DNA of 64,000 nt, taken from Phyllobacterium zundukense (lineage in GTDB: Bacteria > Pseudomonadota > Alphaproteobacteria > Rhizobiales > Rhizobiaceae). Below, piece after piece: positions 8,581 to 16,196 of this stretch (positions are counted from its first letter, which is position 1; the number at the start of each line of letters is the position of its first letter). Location: positions 2,401,001 to 2,465,000 of the forward strand of contig NZ_CP104973.1 in the NCBI RefSeq assembly GCF_025452195.1, given 5' to 3'. The translations under genes and the position numbers were made by a program. The notes beneath the pieces were generated by a model, which saw only the letters and a program-made list of their open reading frames with translations, had not been told where the DNA came from and made no database searches.

Positions 8581-8868
8581 CCCCGCCTAGAAGTGCGAAC
8601 CCCTAGGACTTGATTTGAAGCTATCGCACCGCATTAAGCGGCGAGACGTGCTTCCGCATAGTTGTCGTTTGCAACTACTAGGTTAGCCCGATAACGGTGG
8701 TACAATGCCGGGCAAAAGTTCGATCTTTACACTCTTGTCGATCCTATTTCGCCCCCGCCACAACGCAGCGAAACCTGCTGCGTTGTGGTGGAGGCGCCGG
8801 GTACCGCCCCCGGGTCCAATAAGCTTATTACATCGTCCGTTTATCGCCATAGCTGGCCGAAGCCAGCA
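8581..8868 (-). ncRNA. ssrA: tmRNA (ssrA), circularly permuted two-piece form
   Basis: On the minus strand the gene runs acceptor piece, spacer, coding piece. The acceptor piece ends CGCCTCCACCA (8796 down to 8786), with a T arm CCGGG/CCCGG. A spacer hairpin (CAACGCAG/CTGCGTTG) follows. The coding piece begins GGGGGCGAAATAGGATCGAC at 8756. GGGGGCG pairs fully with CGCCTCC, with a G-U wobble at position 3, the alanine identity signal. The resume codon and tag at 8672-8634 read ANDNYAEARLAA followed by TAA. A TATATA box sits at 8874-8879. The processed ends and the exact 3' end are approximate. The RNA rescues stalled ribosomes, and tagged proteins are passed to ClpXP through SspB. Confidence 0.93.
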
Positions 8869-9065
8869 GCTCTTATATAGGGGCTGTTTCGCCGAATTGA
8901 AAGAGTGGCCGAATTGAAACAGTGATTGACTTGGAACTGATGCTGGGGAATGTTTCGGGTGTCTAGAGAGCCATCGCCTCATGCATCTGCCAGTTTGTGC
9001 GATGTCTTCATTGTCAGGGAGGTTGCAATGCCACGCATTGAGCCTAGCAATCAGGGGGTTTTTTG

Positions 9066-9377
9066 ATGAGTGACTATCTAAAGGATGTTCGTCATTACGA
9101 TGCGGCTGCCGATGAGGCGACTGTCGCGAAAATCGTCAAACATCTCGGAATTGCTCTGCGCAACAGGGATTCCTCGCTGGTTTCCTGCACAGATCCGGAC
9201 GAATTGAAGCGTGTTCGCACCAATTGGGTTGAAAAGAAGCTCGGTCTCACGGACACCGCCAAGTCCGATGCCGCCATTGAATCCGTGTGCGCGGCCATGA
9301 GCGCGGACAGCTCCAAGAGCCGTGTTACCTTCTATTACCTGACCGCGAAAGCCCTCGGCGCTCTCGGCAAGCTTTGA
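9066..9377 (+). CDS. DUF2853 family protein
   Basis: A 103-residue soluble protein: MSDYLKDVRHYDAAADEATV at the start and RVRTNWVEKKLGL in the middle, characteristic of DUF2853. The ATG at 9066 follows a CAGGGGG ribosome-binding site; the preceding in-frame TTG is not needed. It is monocistronic, ending in a terminator. The function is unknown. Confidence 0.85.
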   Translation: MSDYLKDVRHYDAAADEATVAKIVKHLGIALRNRDSSLVSCTDPDELKRVRTNWVEKKLGLTDTAKSDAAIESVCAAMSADSSKSRVTFYYLTAKALGALGKL

Positions 9378-9402
9378 TCATTTGCGCCAGCTGATCCAGA
9401 AT

Positions 9403-9430
9403 CATCCCCGGCGAATCACCGGGGATTTTT
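9403..9430 (+). terminator. Rho-independent terminator after the DUF2853 gene
   Basis: ATCCCCGG and CCGGGGAT arms enclose a short GCGAATCA loop and are followed by TTTTT. It lies 25 bases after the stop codon. Confidence 0.85.
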
Positions 9431-9679
9431 CATTGAATACATAATTTCATCAGCGCATCCCTGTGGATCACGCACAAGTTCAAGTGTTTCGCCGGGCGAG
9501 ATCTGCTAAAAGAAATCATGCGCACTTATCTTGATCTTCAGCATGTGTTCGATACGAGCGCCGATTGCGGCGACCGGACCTGTATTCGGTCCGTTTTCGG
9601 CCATCAGATGCGTTTCGGCGACACGAACATCGCTTACCTCGAGACTAGCCATTACTTTTAAGTACCACACGGATTTCAT
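9431..9679. other. Intergenic region upstream of thyA
   Basis: With the terminator before it, this forms a 302-base gap between the DUF2853 and thyA genes. A 48-codon minus-strand frame (9652 down to 9506) has normal-looking codons but no ribosome-binding site. I see no clear promoter motif for thyA beyond AT-rich sequence around 9650-9680. Confidence 0.4.
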
Positions 9680-10606
9680 ATGGCCCGCCACCCGGAATAT
9701 CAGTATCTCGACCTGTTAGAGCATCTTCTTGAAAAGGGTGATCGCCGCATCGATCGCACAGGCGTCGGCACGCTGTCGATGTTTGGCACGATGATGCGTT
9801 TCGATTTATCCGATGGAACCTTCCCCGTTTATACAACGAAGAGGGTGTATTGGAAAACTGCCGTGAAGGAGATGCTGTGGTTTCTCACCGGGCAAACCAA
9901 CATTCAATCGCTCCTCCGCGAAAATGTGCGAATCTGGACTGACTGGCCTTTGGACAAGTACCGCAAGGCAACGGACGAGGCGATTTCGCAAGAGGAGTTC
10001 GAGTCTCGCATTCTCTCAGACGATGAGTTTGCCTTGAAGTGGGGCGATCTGGGTCCGGTGTATGGAAAGCAATGGCGACACTGGCTCGACGCGAATGGAA
10101 ACGAGCACGACCAGATCGCTGACGTCATCCAGACACTGAAAACCAATCCGGCGAGTCGTCGCATGCTGTTCCATGCCTGGAACGTAGGCGAGCTTGATCG
10201 CATGGCCCTGCATCCGTGCCATATGACCTATCAGTTTTATGCGAGCGAAATGGCAGGCGGCGAAGGCAGCGGTTCGCGTGGTAAACTCTCTCTGCTTGTT
10301 GGACAGCGTTCCTGTGACCTCGGCTTGGGGAATGCCTTTAATATATGTCAGCAGGCAGCATTATTGTACATGGTCGCTCAACAGGTCGATATGACGCCCG
10401 GCGAGTTGATTTGGGTCGGGGGCGATGTACATCTGTACCTGAATCACATCGAAATGGCGAAGACACTGCTGTCGAGAGAGCCACGGCCCTTCCCAAAATT
10501 GCGGCTTGCAAGACGACCAGACTCCATCGACGGGTATCGGATAGAGGACTTCGAGGTAACGGGATATGACCCCCATCCGCCGCTCGAAGCGCCCGTAGCG
10601 GTCTAA
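9680..10606 (+). CDS. thyA: Thymidylate synthase, long form
   Basis: A 308-residue ThyA that converts dUMP to dTMP using methylene-tetrahydrofolate. The N-terminal DRTGVGTLSMFG, the phosphate-binding arginines in NPASRRM and the catalytic cysteine (~180) are all visible. It differs from the compact ~264-residue enzyme of E. coli and many rhizobia by an insertion around residues 84-120 (WTDWPLDKYRK through DDEFALKWGDLGP). The active-site motif reads ALHPCH instead of ALPPCH. In related genomes thyA directly precedes dfrA; here ~5.6 kb of mainly arsenic-related genes lie between them. It may be a replacement of the native gene. Confidence 0.92.
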   Translation: MARHPEYQYLDLLEHLLEKGDRRIDRTGVGTLSMFGTMMRFDLSDGTFPVYTTKRVYWKTAVKEMLWFLTGQTNIQSLLRENVRIWTDWPLDKYRKATDEAISQEEFESRILSDDEFALKWGDLGPVYGKQWRHWLDANGNEHDQIADVIQTLKTNPASRRMLFHAWNVGELDRMALHPCHMTYQFYASEMAGGEGSGSRGKLSLLVGQRSCDLGLGNAFNICQQAALLYMVAQQVDMTPGELIWVGGDVHLYLNHIEMAKTLLSREPRPFPKLRLARRPDSIDGYRIEDFEVTGYDPHPPLEAPVAV

Positions 10607-10714
10607 AAATCTGCCAACAACACTTTAAATTGGCTTCTTAGGATATCACGAAGACAAGCGGGAGATTTTGAGAAGGCGTCAGGAATTTCTCATTACAACC
10701 TCAATCTTCTCGCG

Positions 10715-11986
10715 TTACCGATTCCCTCGGCCCGCCCGCAGCTGTCGTCCAATAAGCGCGAACGACATTGCTGCCATTGAACCGATGGCGACGCAAATCA
10801 GCAGGGACGGTCCAATGCCCAGCCCATGCATGATGAAGGCAAATACAAAAGGTGCTCCCGACGATGCAACCAGACGGACAGAAGTGGACTGTCCAACTCG
10901 CTCGCCGTAACCCATGCTGCCGAACAGCGCCAGCGGAAGCGTCCCCTGCGCAATGCTGGCCAGCCCGCTTCCAAGGCCGAAGATGACGGCAAACGCCAAC
11001 GCCCCCGTCAGCCAACTACCACTCCACAGCAGGATGGCTATCGCCGATGTCATCAGGCCGGTCGAAATGATGGCCAAACCCAGAGGTTGCAGTCTGTTTC
11101 CGCTCATGAGGCTGAACAACCGGCTGGCGACCTGTGCTGGACCGAACAAAGTGCCGACGAGAACGCTGAAGCTGCCCAGCCCGAGAGCCGTCAGGATTGG
11201 CAGCATATGGATCAGAACAGCAGCGTTGATAAAACCGAGAAGAGCGAAACCCGATACCATCAAGACGAACCCCTGACGAAGCCGATCTGTTGGAAGCGTA
11301 CCCTCGACGATCGGCATCGCTGACGTTGTCGCTTGTTTGTGATGGTTGCGCGAAAGCAATGCCAACCAGAAGTGGATCGGCAGGCAGAGGAGCAAATGGG
11401 CCGCCGCGAACACATAGTACACCTCGCGCCAGGTCAGATGTTGATGAAGCGCCGTCGTGACCGGCCAGAATATGGTTGAAGCGAATCCGGCGATCAGAGT
11501 TAAATGCGTGATGCTGGTTTTTGCTGTGAGCGGCTTGATTTGTACGAGCAGGGCGAATGCGGCCGTGTAGAGCACGAACGTTGATGCGAGCTCGACGGCG
11601 ACAAGGCCGAAGACGAAGGCGATCGCATTTGGGGAAAGGGCACATGCCAGTAGGGCAATGGCTGCGCCAATCGAACCCAGCGCCATAAGACGGCCCGCGC
11701 CAAACCTGTCAATCCATCGACCTACCCAAGGAGATGCCAAGCCGCTTGCAAGGAGTGATGCGGAAAACGCTCCGAACACCCAGTCTGATGGCCAGCCGAA
11801 TTCCCGGCCCATTGAAGCCGCCAACGGACTGAAGCTGTAGTAGAGTGTCCCATAACCTATAATCTGCGTCACGCCCAGGGAGGCGACGACGAGGCGGCTT
11901 TGGGTGAGCAGCGGTGCGTTTCGAAACGTCCTCAATTCGTCCCTACGCCTCGCAGGTTTGGGTGCAGGTGTCGGCAGCAGGATCAC
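10715..11986 (-). CDS. MFS transporter of the arsenic island
   Basis: A 423-residue, 12-helix MFS protein (VASLGVTQIIGYGTLYYSFS, then SPWVGRWIDRFGAGRLMALG). Its start lies within the last codons of the divergent arsR gene's cistron (44-base overlap), so it is co-transcribed and co-regulated with an ArsR. That context suggests efflux of a trivalent arsenical, comparable in role to the MFS exporters ArsK or ArsJ. I cannot tell from the sequence which one, if either, it is related to. A start further downstream is possible. Confidence 0.8.
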   Translation of the reverse strand: MILLPTPAPKPARRRDELRTFRNAPLLTQSRLVVASLGVTQIIGYGTLYYSFSPLAASMGREFGWPSDWVFGAFSASLLASGLASPWVGRWIDRFGAGRLMALGSIGAAIALLACALSPNAIAFVFGLVAVELASTFVLYTAAFALLVQIKPLTAKTSITHLTLIAGFASTIFWPVTTALHQHLTWREVYYVFAAAHLLLCLPIHFWLALLSRNHHKQATTSAMPIVEGTLPTDRLRQGFVLMVSGFALLGFINAAVLIHMLPILTALGLGSFSVLVGTLFGPAQVASRLFSLMSGNRLQPLGLAIISTGLMTSAIAILLWSGSWLTGALAFAVIFGLGSGLASIAQGTLPLALFGSMGYGERVGQSTSVRLVASSGAPFVFAFIMHGLGIGPSLLICVAIGSMAAMSFALIGRQLRAGRGNR

Positions 11987-12272
11987 AGCGTCCCTGGCAG
12001 CAGTCCTTCATCAGGAACTCGATCAAACCGGAAAGCGCGGGATAGACAGCACTATAGATGATCGAACGCGCCTCACGACGCGATTGTATAAGCCCCGCCC
12101 GCTCGAGATGGCTGAGATGGAAGGATATCTTCGACGAGGACGCCCCCATGGCGTTGCCGACAGCGCCGGCCGGCATGCCATCTGGTCCGGCTATGACGAG
12201 CAGACGGACAATGCGGAGCCGGGTTTCCTGGGAGAGCGATGCAAATGCATCGAGAGCTTGCAATTCGTTCAT
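11943..12272 (-). CDS. arsR: ArsR-family metalloregulator (first copy)
   Basis: A 109-residue winged-helix repressor: DAFASLSQETRLRIVRLL, then ASSSKISFHLSHLERAGLI. The C-terminus has a cysteine cluster, KDCCQGRC followed by CTQTC, a probable As(III) site outside the classic alpha-3 position, as in the Rhizobium/Acidithiobacillus-type ArsR proteins. It is first gene of the arsR-MFS operon and divergent from DUF6428. Confidence 0.88.
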   Translation of the reverse strand: MNELQALDAFASLSQETRLRIVRLLVIAGPDGMPAGAVGNAMGASSSKISFHLSHLERAGLIQSRREARSIIYSAVYPALSGLIEFLMKDCCQGRCDPAADTCTQTCEA

Positions 12273-12279
12273 AATTACC

Positions 12280-12301
12280 TCAATATCTCAAAAGATGTTG
12301 A
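12280..12301. promoter_or_regulatory. ArsR operator candidate between arsR and the DUF6428 gene
   Basis: TCAATATCT-CAAA-AGATGTTGA is a near-perfect dyad (one mismatch in nine) in the 46-base divergent gap. It could control both directions. Confidence 0.55.
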
Positions 12302-12318
12302 AATGAGGATAACGCAAC

Positions 12319-12867
12319 ATGGACACGATAACCAGCCCGGTTCTCATTGAATTTTACGGCGACGGAACCCTTGCCGGGATGCTTGCCGCAATGGAACCAC
12401 ACGCCGACAAATCATTCGTCATCGAGTATGGCGGGCGCACCATCCAATCCGGCTATCATGTTACAGAAGTCAGGGCTGGGTCCTTCGTCACGCTCGATTG
12501 CGGTGGCAATCCTGATCAATGGCACGAAACCATTCTCCAGGTGGAAGACCTGCCCTCGCAAAGCGGTCGTGATTTCATGAAAGTGAGCAAATTCCGCGGG
12601 ATATTAACTCAGGTCGCGAACCAGATCGAACTTGACGCCGGCGCTCGCCTGACATTTGAGGTGGGAACGCCTGACACGCCCATGCAGGTTTTTGATATCA
12701 GCACGCTGGCGATCGAGTCCGACCGCATTGTGCTAGCCCTTGTCGCACGTCCTGCTATCTGCAAGCCGAGGCATCGCCGGCAAAAGAGGCGGTCGCTGTA
12801 TCGTGTTCTGGCTCAGCCGCGAAAAGCGCGGCATGTTGCCCCTGAGCGCCTTGACGATTTGACATAA
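12319..12867 (+). CDS. DUF6428 family protein, arsenic-island associated
   Basis: A 182-residue protein with FYGDGTLAGMLAAMEPHADK near the start and YGGRTIQSGYHVTEVRA, the features I associate with DUF6428. The C-terminus is basic and variable (KPRHRRQKRRS). It lies divergent from one arsR and ends 19 bases before another. The function is unknown; its place between two arsR genes implies arsenic-responsive expression. Confidence 0.7.
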   Translation: MDTITSPVLIEFYGDGTLAGMLAAMEPHADKSFVIEYGGRTIQSGYHVTEVRAGSFVTLDCGGNPDQWHETILQVEDLPSQSGRDFMKVSKFRGILTQVANQIELDAGARLTFEVGTPDTPMQVFDISTLAIESDRIVLALVARPAICKPRHRRQKRRSLYRVLAQPRKARHVAPERLDDLT

Positions 12868-12888
12868 TATCGATATATCGCGATATAT
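12851..12888 (+). promoter_or_regulatory. Promoter and palindromic operator of the second ars operon
   Basis: A 16-base perfect palindrome, ATATATCGCGATATAT (12873-12888), overlaps the arsR start codon at 12887. TTGACG at 12851-12856 plus TATATC at 12874-12879 (17-base spacing) would start transcription at or next to that ATG. No Shine-Dalgarno is present, so the arsR message may be leaderless and the operator would cover promoter and start site. Confidence 0.6.
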
Positions 12889-13243
12889 GGAAAAGAATGA
12901 TGCCATCGACGCCTTTTCGGCCATTGCGCAGCCAACGCGCATGGACGCGTTCAAGCTCATCGTCATGCACGAGCCCGATGGTATCGCGGCTGGCGAGGTT
13001 TCCCGCATCCTCGACGTTCCGCAGAACACGATGTCAGCCCATCTGGCGATCCTGTCGCGCGCCGGGCTGATTTCCTCCGAGCGGCAAAGCCGTTCCATCA
13101 TTTATCGCGCCAGGTTCGAGAACCTGCGTGAAGCAATCAAATACCTTTTGAAGGATTGCTGCGCTGGCCACCCGGACATCTGCGCGCCATTGCTTGCCGA
13201 CATCGTTCCGTGCTGCCCGCCGAAGGAGAACTTCAATGCATGA
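12887..13243 (+). CDS. arsR: ArsR-family metalloregulator (second copy), operon leader gene
   Basis: A 118-residue ArsR: DAFSAIAQPTRMDAFKLIV, then GEVSRILDVPQNTMSAHLAI and SRSIIYRARFENLREAI. C-terminal cysteines occur in KDCCAGHPDIC and PCCPP, a plausible trivalent-arsenic site. It is related to the first ArsR but clearly diverged. The start at 12887 lacks a ribosome-binding site and coincides with the predicted transcription start. It overlaps the next gene by eight bases and leads an operon running to arsH. Confidence 0.88.
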   Translation: MEKNDAIDAFSAIAQPTRMDAFKLIVMHEPDGIAAGEVSRILDVPQNTMSAHLAILSRAGLISSERQSRSIIYRARFENLREAIKYLLKDCCAGHPDICAPLLADIVPCCPPKENFNA

Positions 13244-14168
13244 TCGCGTTTACAATGTTCTCTTTCTCTGCACTGGAAACTCTGCGCGCTCGATCCTGGC
13301 AGAATCGATCTTGAACACGGAGGGCAAGGGACGCTTTCGCGCGTACTCTGCCGGCAGCCAGCCGAAGGGAGAGGTCAACCCGTTCGCGCTCAAAGTTCTC
13401 GATGCTCTCGGTTATCCGACGGAAGGTTTCCGTTCCAAGAGCTGGGATGAATTTGCCGAACCGGGCGCGCCGGAGATGGACTTCATTTTCACGGTCTGCG
13501 ACAGCGCAGCGGGAGAGGCGTGCCCGGTTTGGCCAGGCCATCCCATGACGGCTCATTGGGGCATCGAAGATCCGGCCGCTGTCGAAGGCATCGACATCGA
13601 AAAGGAGAGAGCCTTCTCGCTTGCCGCCCGCTACATGAAGAACAGGATCATGGCATTCCTCAACCTGCGGCACGATTCCGTCGATCGGCTATGGCTGACA
13701 ACGAAGCTCCAGGCCATCGGCCGCCGTGAGGGGTTGGAGGCGGAAGCAATAAATTCGATCGATACGGATTTCGAGACGGCTCTTCAAGCGGCATCATTGC
13801 CGACCGGCGATCTTGCAGAATCGAACGGCACGTTCTTTCGCTTTGCTGACCGCCAGGGCAATCCCGTCGGATTTGGCGGCATCGAATTCTACGGAAAGGA
13901 TGCGCTCTTGCGCTCGATCACAGTGTCGCCCGAGGCGCAAAGACATGGCCACGGCAGCGCCATTACACGTCTGTTGCTCCAATATGCAGATCTTCAGGGA
14001 GCCGAAACGGGCTATCTACTGACCACCAATGCCGCACCATTCCAAGGCAAACTCGGCTTTCACCCGGTCGACCGAAGCCTTGTGCCCGCCGCAATCCTGG
14101 CATCGCCGCAGGCATCCAGGCTATGCCCCGCGACAGCGTCTATCCTGACGCGGTCGGTTTCCATCTGA
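13236..14168 (+). CDS. ArsC (LMW-PTPase-type arsenate reductase) fused to an ArsN2-like GNAT acetyltransferase
   Basis: A 310-residue fusion. Residues 1-145 are a thioredoxin-coupled arsenate reductase: the P-loop CTGNSAR (C12 to R18), further cysteines C88 and C96, and the DP acid motif in GIEDPA. Residues ~175-310 are a GNAT domain with NPVGFGGIEFYGKDALLRS and the acetyl-CoA loop SPEAQRHGHGSA, as in ArsN2. The ATG at 13236 follows GAAGGAGAA; an upstream in-frame TTG at 13194 is not used. ArsC reduces As(V) to As(III). The ArsN2 substrate is not established, although the related ArsN1 acetylates arsinothricin-type amino acids. The single chain suggests the two steps work together. Confidence 0.88.
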   Translation: MHDRVYNVLFLCTGNSARSILAESILNTEGKGRFRAYSAGSQPKGEVNPFALKVLDALGYPTEGFRSKSWDEFAEPGAPEMDFIFTVCDSAAGEACPVWPGHPMTAHWGIEDPAAVEGIDIEKERAFSLAARYMKNRIMAFLNLRHDSVDRLWLTTKLQAIGRREGLEAEAINSIDTDFETALQAASLPTGDLAESNGTFFRFADRQGNPVGFGGIEFYGKDALLRSITVSPEAQRHGHGSAITRLLLQYADLQGAETGYLLTTNAAPFQGKLGFHPVDRSLVPAAILASPQASRLCPATASILTRSVSI

Positions 14169-14177
14169 GGAAGAGCC

Positions 14178-14285
14178 ATGTCCATCTTTGAACATTATCT
14201 CGCCATCCGACTGGCCTTGCGCAGGGCCGTCGGTGTCGCATTCGGGTCCGGTGAAATTGGCCGCATTCAGGCGAGAATGGGTTAG
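14178..14285 (+). CDS. Small ORF in the ars operon
   Basis: A 35-codon frame (MSIFEHYLAIRLALRRAVGV at the start) with a strong AGGAAGAG ribosome-binding site ten bases after the previous stop. Its TAG overlaps the GTG start of aqpS (TAGTG), which suggests translational coupling. The predicted peptide is basic and amphipathic. I do not recognise it. It could be a real small protein, a coupling device or a decayed gene end. Confidence 0.4.
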   Translation: MSIFEHYLAIRLALRRAVGVAFGSGEIGRIQARMG

Positions 14286-14998
14286 TGGCCGTGACGCCTG
14301 ACCTGTGCCGCCGCCTCGCCGCAGAAGCGCTGGGCACGGCGATGCTCGTTGCGACCGTCGTCGGTTCGGGGATCATGGCCGACCGGCTGACGAACGATGT
14401 GGCGCTTTCGCTCCTTGGCAATACGATCCCCACCGGTGCGATCCTGGTGGTGCTGATCACCATCCTTGGACCGATTTCGGGTGCACACTTCAATCCGGCG
14501 GTGACGATGGTCTTCGCGCTTCGGCGGGAGATCGCGGCGAATGCAGCGCTTCTCTACATCATTGCGCAGATCGCGGGCGGTGTAGCCGGATCGCTGATAG
14601 CCCACGCTATGTTCGAGCTTCCGATCATCGAGATTTCGGCGACAGTTCGCACCGGGACGGGACAGTGGATTGCGGAAGTCGTAGCCGCTTTCGGTCTCGT
14701 CTTTACGATCCTTGCGGGCCTTCGCTTTCGGCCGGATGCAATTCCCTGGCTGGTCGGACTCTATATCACCGCCGCCTACTGGTTCACCGCCTCGACATCG
14801 TTTGCCAATCCAGCCGTCGCGATCGCGCGAGCCCTGTCGAATACCTTCGCAGGTATCCGGCCCGTCGATTTACCCGGCTTTATCATCGCAGAGATACTCG
14901 GGGCATTGCTTGCAATGGCGCTGGCAAGCTGGATGCTGGCGGAAGAGGCTCCCGCGCCCCAGGCGCTCAACAAATTGAAAGGTGCTGAACAGCCATGA
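14285..14998 (+). CDS. aqpS: AqpS-like aquaglyceroporin (arsenite channel)
   Basis: A 237-residue MIP-family channel with two NPA boxes: HFNPAV at ~69-73 and FANPAV at ~174-178. After the second box the usual Arg of the selectivity filter (NPAR) is Val (NPAV), a change reported for Sinorhizobium AqpS. In that organism AqpS sits in an arsR-aqpS-arsC-arsH operon and lets As(III) made by ArsC leave the cell; the same order is seen here. The start is GTG at 14285, and the stop overlaps the arsC start (ATGA). Confidence 0.92.
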   Translation: MAVTPDLCRRLAAEALGTAMLVATVVGSGIMADRLTNDVALSLLGNTIPTGAILVVLITILGPISGAHFNPAVTMVFALRREIAANAALLYIIAQIAGGVAGSLIAHAMFELPIIEISATVRTGTGQWIAEVVAAFGLVFTILAGLRFRPDAIPWLVGLYITAAYWFTASTSFANPAVAIARALSNTFAGIRPVDLPGFIIAEILGALLAMALASWMLAEEAPAPQALNKLKGAEQP

Positions 14999-15417
14999 CC
15001 GTCACCATCTACCACAATCCGTCGTGCGGCACGTCGCGCAACACGCTGGCTCTCATCCGAAACGCGGGCATCGAGCCGACGATCATCGAATATCTGAAGT
15101 CGCCACCCGCTCGACAGGAGCTCAAGGACTTGATCCGGAGAGCCGGCCTGACGGTTCGCGAGGCCATACGCGAAAAAGGCACCCCATACGCCGAACTCGG
15201 TCTCGATAACCCGTCGTTGACCGACGAGCAGTTGCTCGACGCGATGGAGGCGCATCCAGTTTTGATCAATCGCCCCTTTGTTGTAAGCGATTTGGGCGTA
15301 CGTTTAAGCCGGCCATCGGAGGTCGTCCTCGACATTCTGCCAAACCCGCAAAAGGCACCATTTGCGAAAGAAGACGGTGAGGTCGTCATCGATGCCGAAG
15401 GAAAGCGTGTTGTCTGA
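14995..15417 (+). CDS. arsC: Glutaredoxin-coupled arsenate reductase ArsC
   Basis: A 140-residue ArsC of the E. coli plasmid type: [19 protein letters not shown] carries the nucleophilic cysteine (~11). [11 protein letters not shown] with its active-site Arg follows, then [13 protein letters not shown]. It reduces arsenate using glutathione and glutaredoxin. It is a second, evolutionarily unrelated arsenate reductase in the same operon as the LMW-PTPase-type fusion. Confidence 0.95.
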   Translation: MTVTIYHNPSCGTSRNTLALIRNAGIEPTIIEYLKSPPARQELKDLIRRAGLTVREAIREKGTPYAELGLDNPSLTDEQLLDAMEAHPVLINRPFVVSDLGVRLSRPSEVVLDILPNPQKAPFAKEDGEVVIDAEGKRVV

Positions 15418-16120
15418 TCTGCCTAATATTCTTCCCGACGCGCTGCACATCCCGGAGCCTTCGAAGCTCTCTGCTCCGCGATCCACCCATCGTCCGCGGA
15501 TCTTGCTGCTCCACGGCTCGTTGCGGAAAGTCTCCTACAGCCGTCTTCTCACGCAGGAGGCGGTGCGACTGCTCGAGCATTTCGGGGCGGAAACCCGCAT
15601 CTACGATCCAGCCGGATTGCCGCTGCCTGACGATGCACCGATTGACCATCCAAAGGTGCAGGAACTGCGCGATCTCTCTCTGTGGTCGGAGGGCCAGGTG
15701 TGGACAAGCCCCGAGCGGCACGGTGCGATGACCGGCGTTATGAAGTCACAGATCGACTGGATACCATTGGCAATGGGAGCGATTCGCCCAACCCAGGGGC
15801 GGACGCTTGCCGTCATGCAGGTGTCAGGCGGTTCGCAGTCGTTCAACGCAGTCAACCAGATGCGCGTGCTCGGGCGCTGGATGCGCATGATCACCATCCC
15901 TAACCAGTCGTCGGTTGCCAAAGCCTATCAGGAGTTCGACGAGCACGGCCATATGAAGCCGTCCGCCTATTATGACCGCGTCGTTGACGTGATGGAAGAA
16001 CTCGTCAAGTTCACGCTGCTGACGCGTGATGTTTCGGGATATCTCACCGACCGTTACAGCGAGCGCAAGGAAAGCGCGGTCGCATTTGAAAAGCGTGCCA
16101 ATCTCAAGAATGCTGTTTGA
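15392..16120 (+). CDS. arsH: ArsH, NADPH-dependent FMN oxidoreductase for organoarsenicals
   Basis: A 242-residue flavodoxin-fold protein: [18 protein letters not shown] is the FMN-binding start, with [19 protein letters not shown] and [19 protein letters not shown] characteristic of ArsH. Known ArsH proteins oxidise trivalent methyl or aromatic arsenicals to less toxic pentavalent forms. The ATG at 15392 lies inside the end of arsC (26-base overlap); a TTG 30 bases upstream is less likely. Last gene of the ars operon. Confidence 0.93.
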   Translation: MPKESVLSDLPNILPDALHIPEPSKLSAPRSTHRPRILLLHGSLRKVSYSRLLTQEAVRLLEHFGAETRIYDPAGLPLPDDAPIDHPKVQELRDLSLWSEGQVWTSPERHGAMTGVMKSQIDWIPLAMGAIRPTQGRTLAVMQVSGGSQSFNAVNQMRVLGRWMRMITIPNQSSVAKAYQEFDEHGHMKPSAYYDRVVDVMEELVKFTLLTRDVSGYLTDRYSERKESAVAFEKRANLKNAV

Positions 16121-16196
16121 ATTTCACCCGAGCATCAGGACGCCGATCGCGGTATAGAATCCGCGCGAATGTTTGTTTGAAACGGATGGATACCTG

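Noticed and set aside
8683..8982. 99-codon minus-strand frame
   Set aside because: It runs across the tmRNA gene, whose structure and tag fully explain the sequence.
9506..9652. 48-codon minus-strand frame upstream of thyA
   Set aside because: Codon use is plausible, but it has no ribosome-binding site, no recognisable motif and no operon partner.
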